Source of the DNA: a virus
IMG/VR virus record: IMGVR_UViG_3300035661_004723
Coordinates: 1-39,575 of that record
Direction: 5' to 3' (one strand)
DNA length: 39,575 bases
Part shown: piece by piece, positions 38,533 through 39,575 of the stretch
Layout of the letters: each line of letters starts with the position of its first letter
Numbering within the stretch: position 1 is the stretch's first letter
Notes under the pieces: generated by a model
Database searches by the model: none
Seen by the model: the letters and a program-made list of their open reading frames with translations, nothing else
What the model was told of the DNA's origin: nothing
Position numbers and translations under genes: made by a program

Positions 38533-38694
38533 ATGACACAGAAAAATGAGACTGTGAACATAGAAAATGATGCCAAACATATTTTGTCGCGGCATAAACA
38601 GTGCAGAGAGGCAAATACGTTTTATTTCAATATGTTAAGTGAAGTGTGGCACGCGCTAGCTGTGCCAGGGTTTGATGCCAGTGTTGGGAGATAG
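38533..38694 (+). CDS. Small 53-aa ORF upstream of the repressor
   Basis: ATG 38533 to TAG 38694 gives 53 residues: MTQKNETVNIENDAKHILSR then HKQCREANTFYFNMLSEVWH and a short tail. Composition is that of a real soluble helical peptide. Shine-Dalgarno is weak (TGAG six bases before). Its stop lies between the GGGAG and the TTG of the repressor, suggesting coupled translation. The region is much more AT-rich than the rest of the phage, so it could also be operator DNA that is open by chance. Confidence 0.45.
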   Translation: MTQKNETVNIENDAKHILSRHKQCREANTFYFNMLSEVWHALAVPGFDASVGR

Positions 38695-38698
38695 AACA

Positions 38699-39136
38699 TT
38701 GGCAAACCAAGACCTTGCAGAAAGAATGAAGCTCATCCGCGATAGCTTGGGCATGTCTCAGAAAATGCTGTCATCCCGCCTCGAACTTGGCGCAACGACC
38801 TGGCAGAATTATGAGCGCGGGCTCAACTATCCGAGCGGGGAGACGCTTCTAAAACTGCGCCAGGAAGGCTTCAACCCAACCTGGATTTTGACCGGTGAGG
38901 GGCCAATGCGAATGGCCGCGAGCGGGACGCAACACACTGATTTTGATAGGGAATTATTCGCCGACTGTTTTACGGCCGTGTATGAATTACTTGAGGAATT
39001 AGGCAAGGAACGGAAAGCCGAAACCCTCATGAATTTAGCGTTTCAGGTGTACGAGATGCAGGTTGAGCAGGCGGCCAAAGGCAGCACGAAAATGAGCATG
39101 GCGGCGGTGCTGCGACTCGTGAAAAGTGCGGCATAG
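38699..39136 (+). CDS. XRE-family phage repressor (c-like)
   Basis: 145-aa repressor candidate. The start is set at TTG 38699, with GGGAG eight bases upstream, just after the stop of the 53-aa ORF; ATG 38675 and TTG 38672 are alternatives. N-terminal XRE helix-turn-helix: LAERMKLIRDSLGMSQKMLS then SRLELGATTWQNYERG, followed by the NPTWILTGEGPM segment common to many phage repressors. The C-terminal helical part (ELFADCFTAVYELLEELGKERKAETL) probably serves oligomerisation. No protease fold is visible, so it is not LexA-type cleavable. It diverges from Ner and should keep the lysogen silent. Confidence 0.85.
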   Translation: MANQDLAERMKLIRDSLGMSQKMLSSRLELGATTWQNYERGLNYPSGETLLKLRQEGFNPTWILTGEGPMRMAASGTQHTDFDRELFADCFTAVYELLEELGKERKAETLMNLAFQVYEMQVEQAAKGSTKMSMAAVLRLVKSAA

Positions 39137-39275
39137 CCAAAACAGACATAACCAGATGTGTGCTTCGGAAAATATTTGAACACATTATGTCAATTTTGAT
39201 GCTGATCGTATGCGCCTTTGGTCCTAGGCTAGCCGTCCTTTCTGGCAGCTTACAGACGACCTAAGCGAGTATATC

Positions 39276-39575
39276 GTGACCGACCGATCAGAAGAAATTA
39301 AGAGTCAGATCAGAGAGTTACCAGACAACGACAACGTGGATAATCGCGGGGAAAAGCGGGATAGGGGCAACCAGCCTGCGACCACAATCAACATCGACGA
39401 ATTCAGCGGCTCGATGGTCATCAACATCAATCTATCCGCGCTGCTGGCGGCAACCGGCAATTGCCAGCGCTGCCCGGCCATAGACAAGGCCATCGCGGCA
39501 CTCAGGCGAGGTCTGGCGATCAAGCGGGACCGGAAAACAGCCATTGTCTGCCAAAGCGAGCGCCAAAAAGGATAG
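39276..39575 (+). CDS. Small hypothetical protein at the window edge
   Basis: 99-aa protein starting with GTG 39276 (MTDRSEEIKSQIRELPDNDN), ending with a stop at the last bases of the window. The N-terminus is very charged; the middle TTINIDEFSGSMVININLSALLA is a small beta unit; CQRCPAIDKAIAALRRG contains a CxxC. The 139-nt spacer before it is AT-rich with no clear signal. It lies between the repressor and the expected left phage end, an unusual place for a gene in Mu. Function unknown. Confidence 0.55.
   Translation: MTDRSEEIKSQIRELPDNDNVDNRGEKRDRGNQPATTINIDEFSGSMVININLSALLAATGNCQRCPAIDKAIAALRRGLAIKRDRKTAIVCQSERQKG

Noticed and set aside
1-39575. tRNA genes, rRNA or CRISPR array
   Set aside because: No cloverleaf-like sequence and no regularly spaced repeats were noticed on either strand.

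Overview
The window holds an almost complete Mu-like (transposable, contractile-tailed) prophage, lying inverted: its early, left end is at the right of the window and its late, right end is at the left. The evidence is a DDE transposase of MuA type, a MuB-type ATPase, a Ner-like regulator, GemA, a Mor-family activator, and a Mu-order tail (sheath, tube, chaperone pair, tape measure, gp43 to gp48-like baseplate, fibres). GC-rich DNA, the codon use, and the style of the recombinase and small proteins suggest an alphaproteobacterial host. I cannot name the genus.

Layout from right to left, which is the direction of phage transcription. (1) 38.46-39.58 kb: switch region, with an XRE-type repressor and a small upstream ORF on the + strand diverging from a Ner-like gene; a perfect inverted repeat lies between them. 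(2) 32.1-38.2 kb: early genes, with transposase, MuB-type ATPase, several small HTH or unknown proteins, and a protein carrying a DnaA domain IV-like DNA-binding region without the ATPase. (3) 29.5-32.1 kb: DUF3164, a DUF550 dATP/dGTP pyrophosphohydrolase-like protein, small unknowns, GemA, Mor. (4) 27.9-29.45 kb: lysis cassette of endolysin, holin-like protein and overlapping Rz/Rz1. (5) 18.4-27.9 kb: packaging and head. The capsid gene is fused to its protease, and a strong internal start can make scaffold plus capsid alone. (6) 7.3-18.4 kb: connectors and Mu-type tail. The tail chaperone gene carries a T TTT TTG slippery site that opens a 50-codon -1 frame. (7) 3.1-7.3 kb: variable fibre region, including a collagen-like fibre. 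(8) 2.2-3.0 kb: a D12-class adenine methylase where Mu carries mom.

The left 1.7 kb holds a large serine recombinase on the + strand with different base composition, ended by a strong terminator. It probably belongs to the host or to another element. A secreted small protein lies between it and the phage.

Most phage genes are translationally coupled by ATGA or TGATG overlaps. The exceptions are informative: a 283-nt hairpin-rich gap before the capsid operon, and one small gene on the opposite strand inside the late region. I did not find the phage termini; the left-end terminus may lie beyond the right edge of the window.
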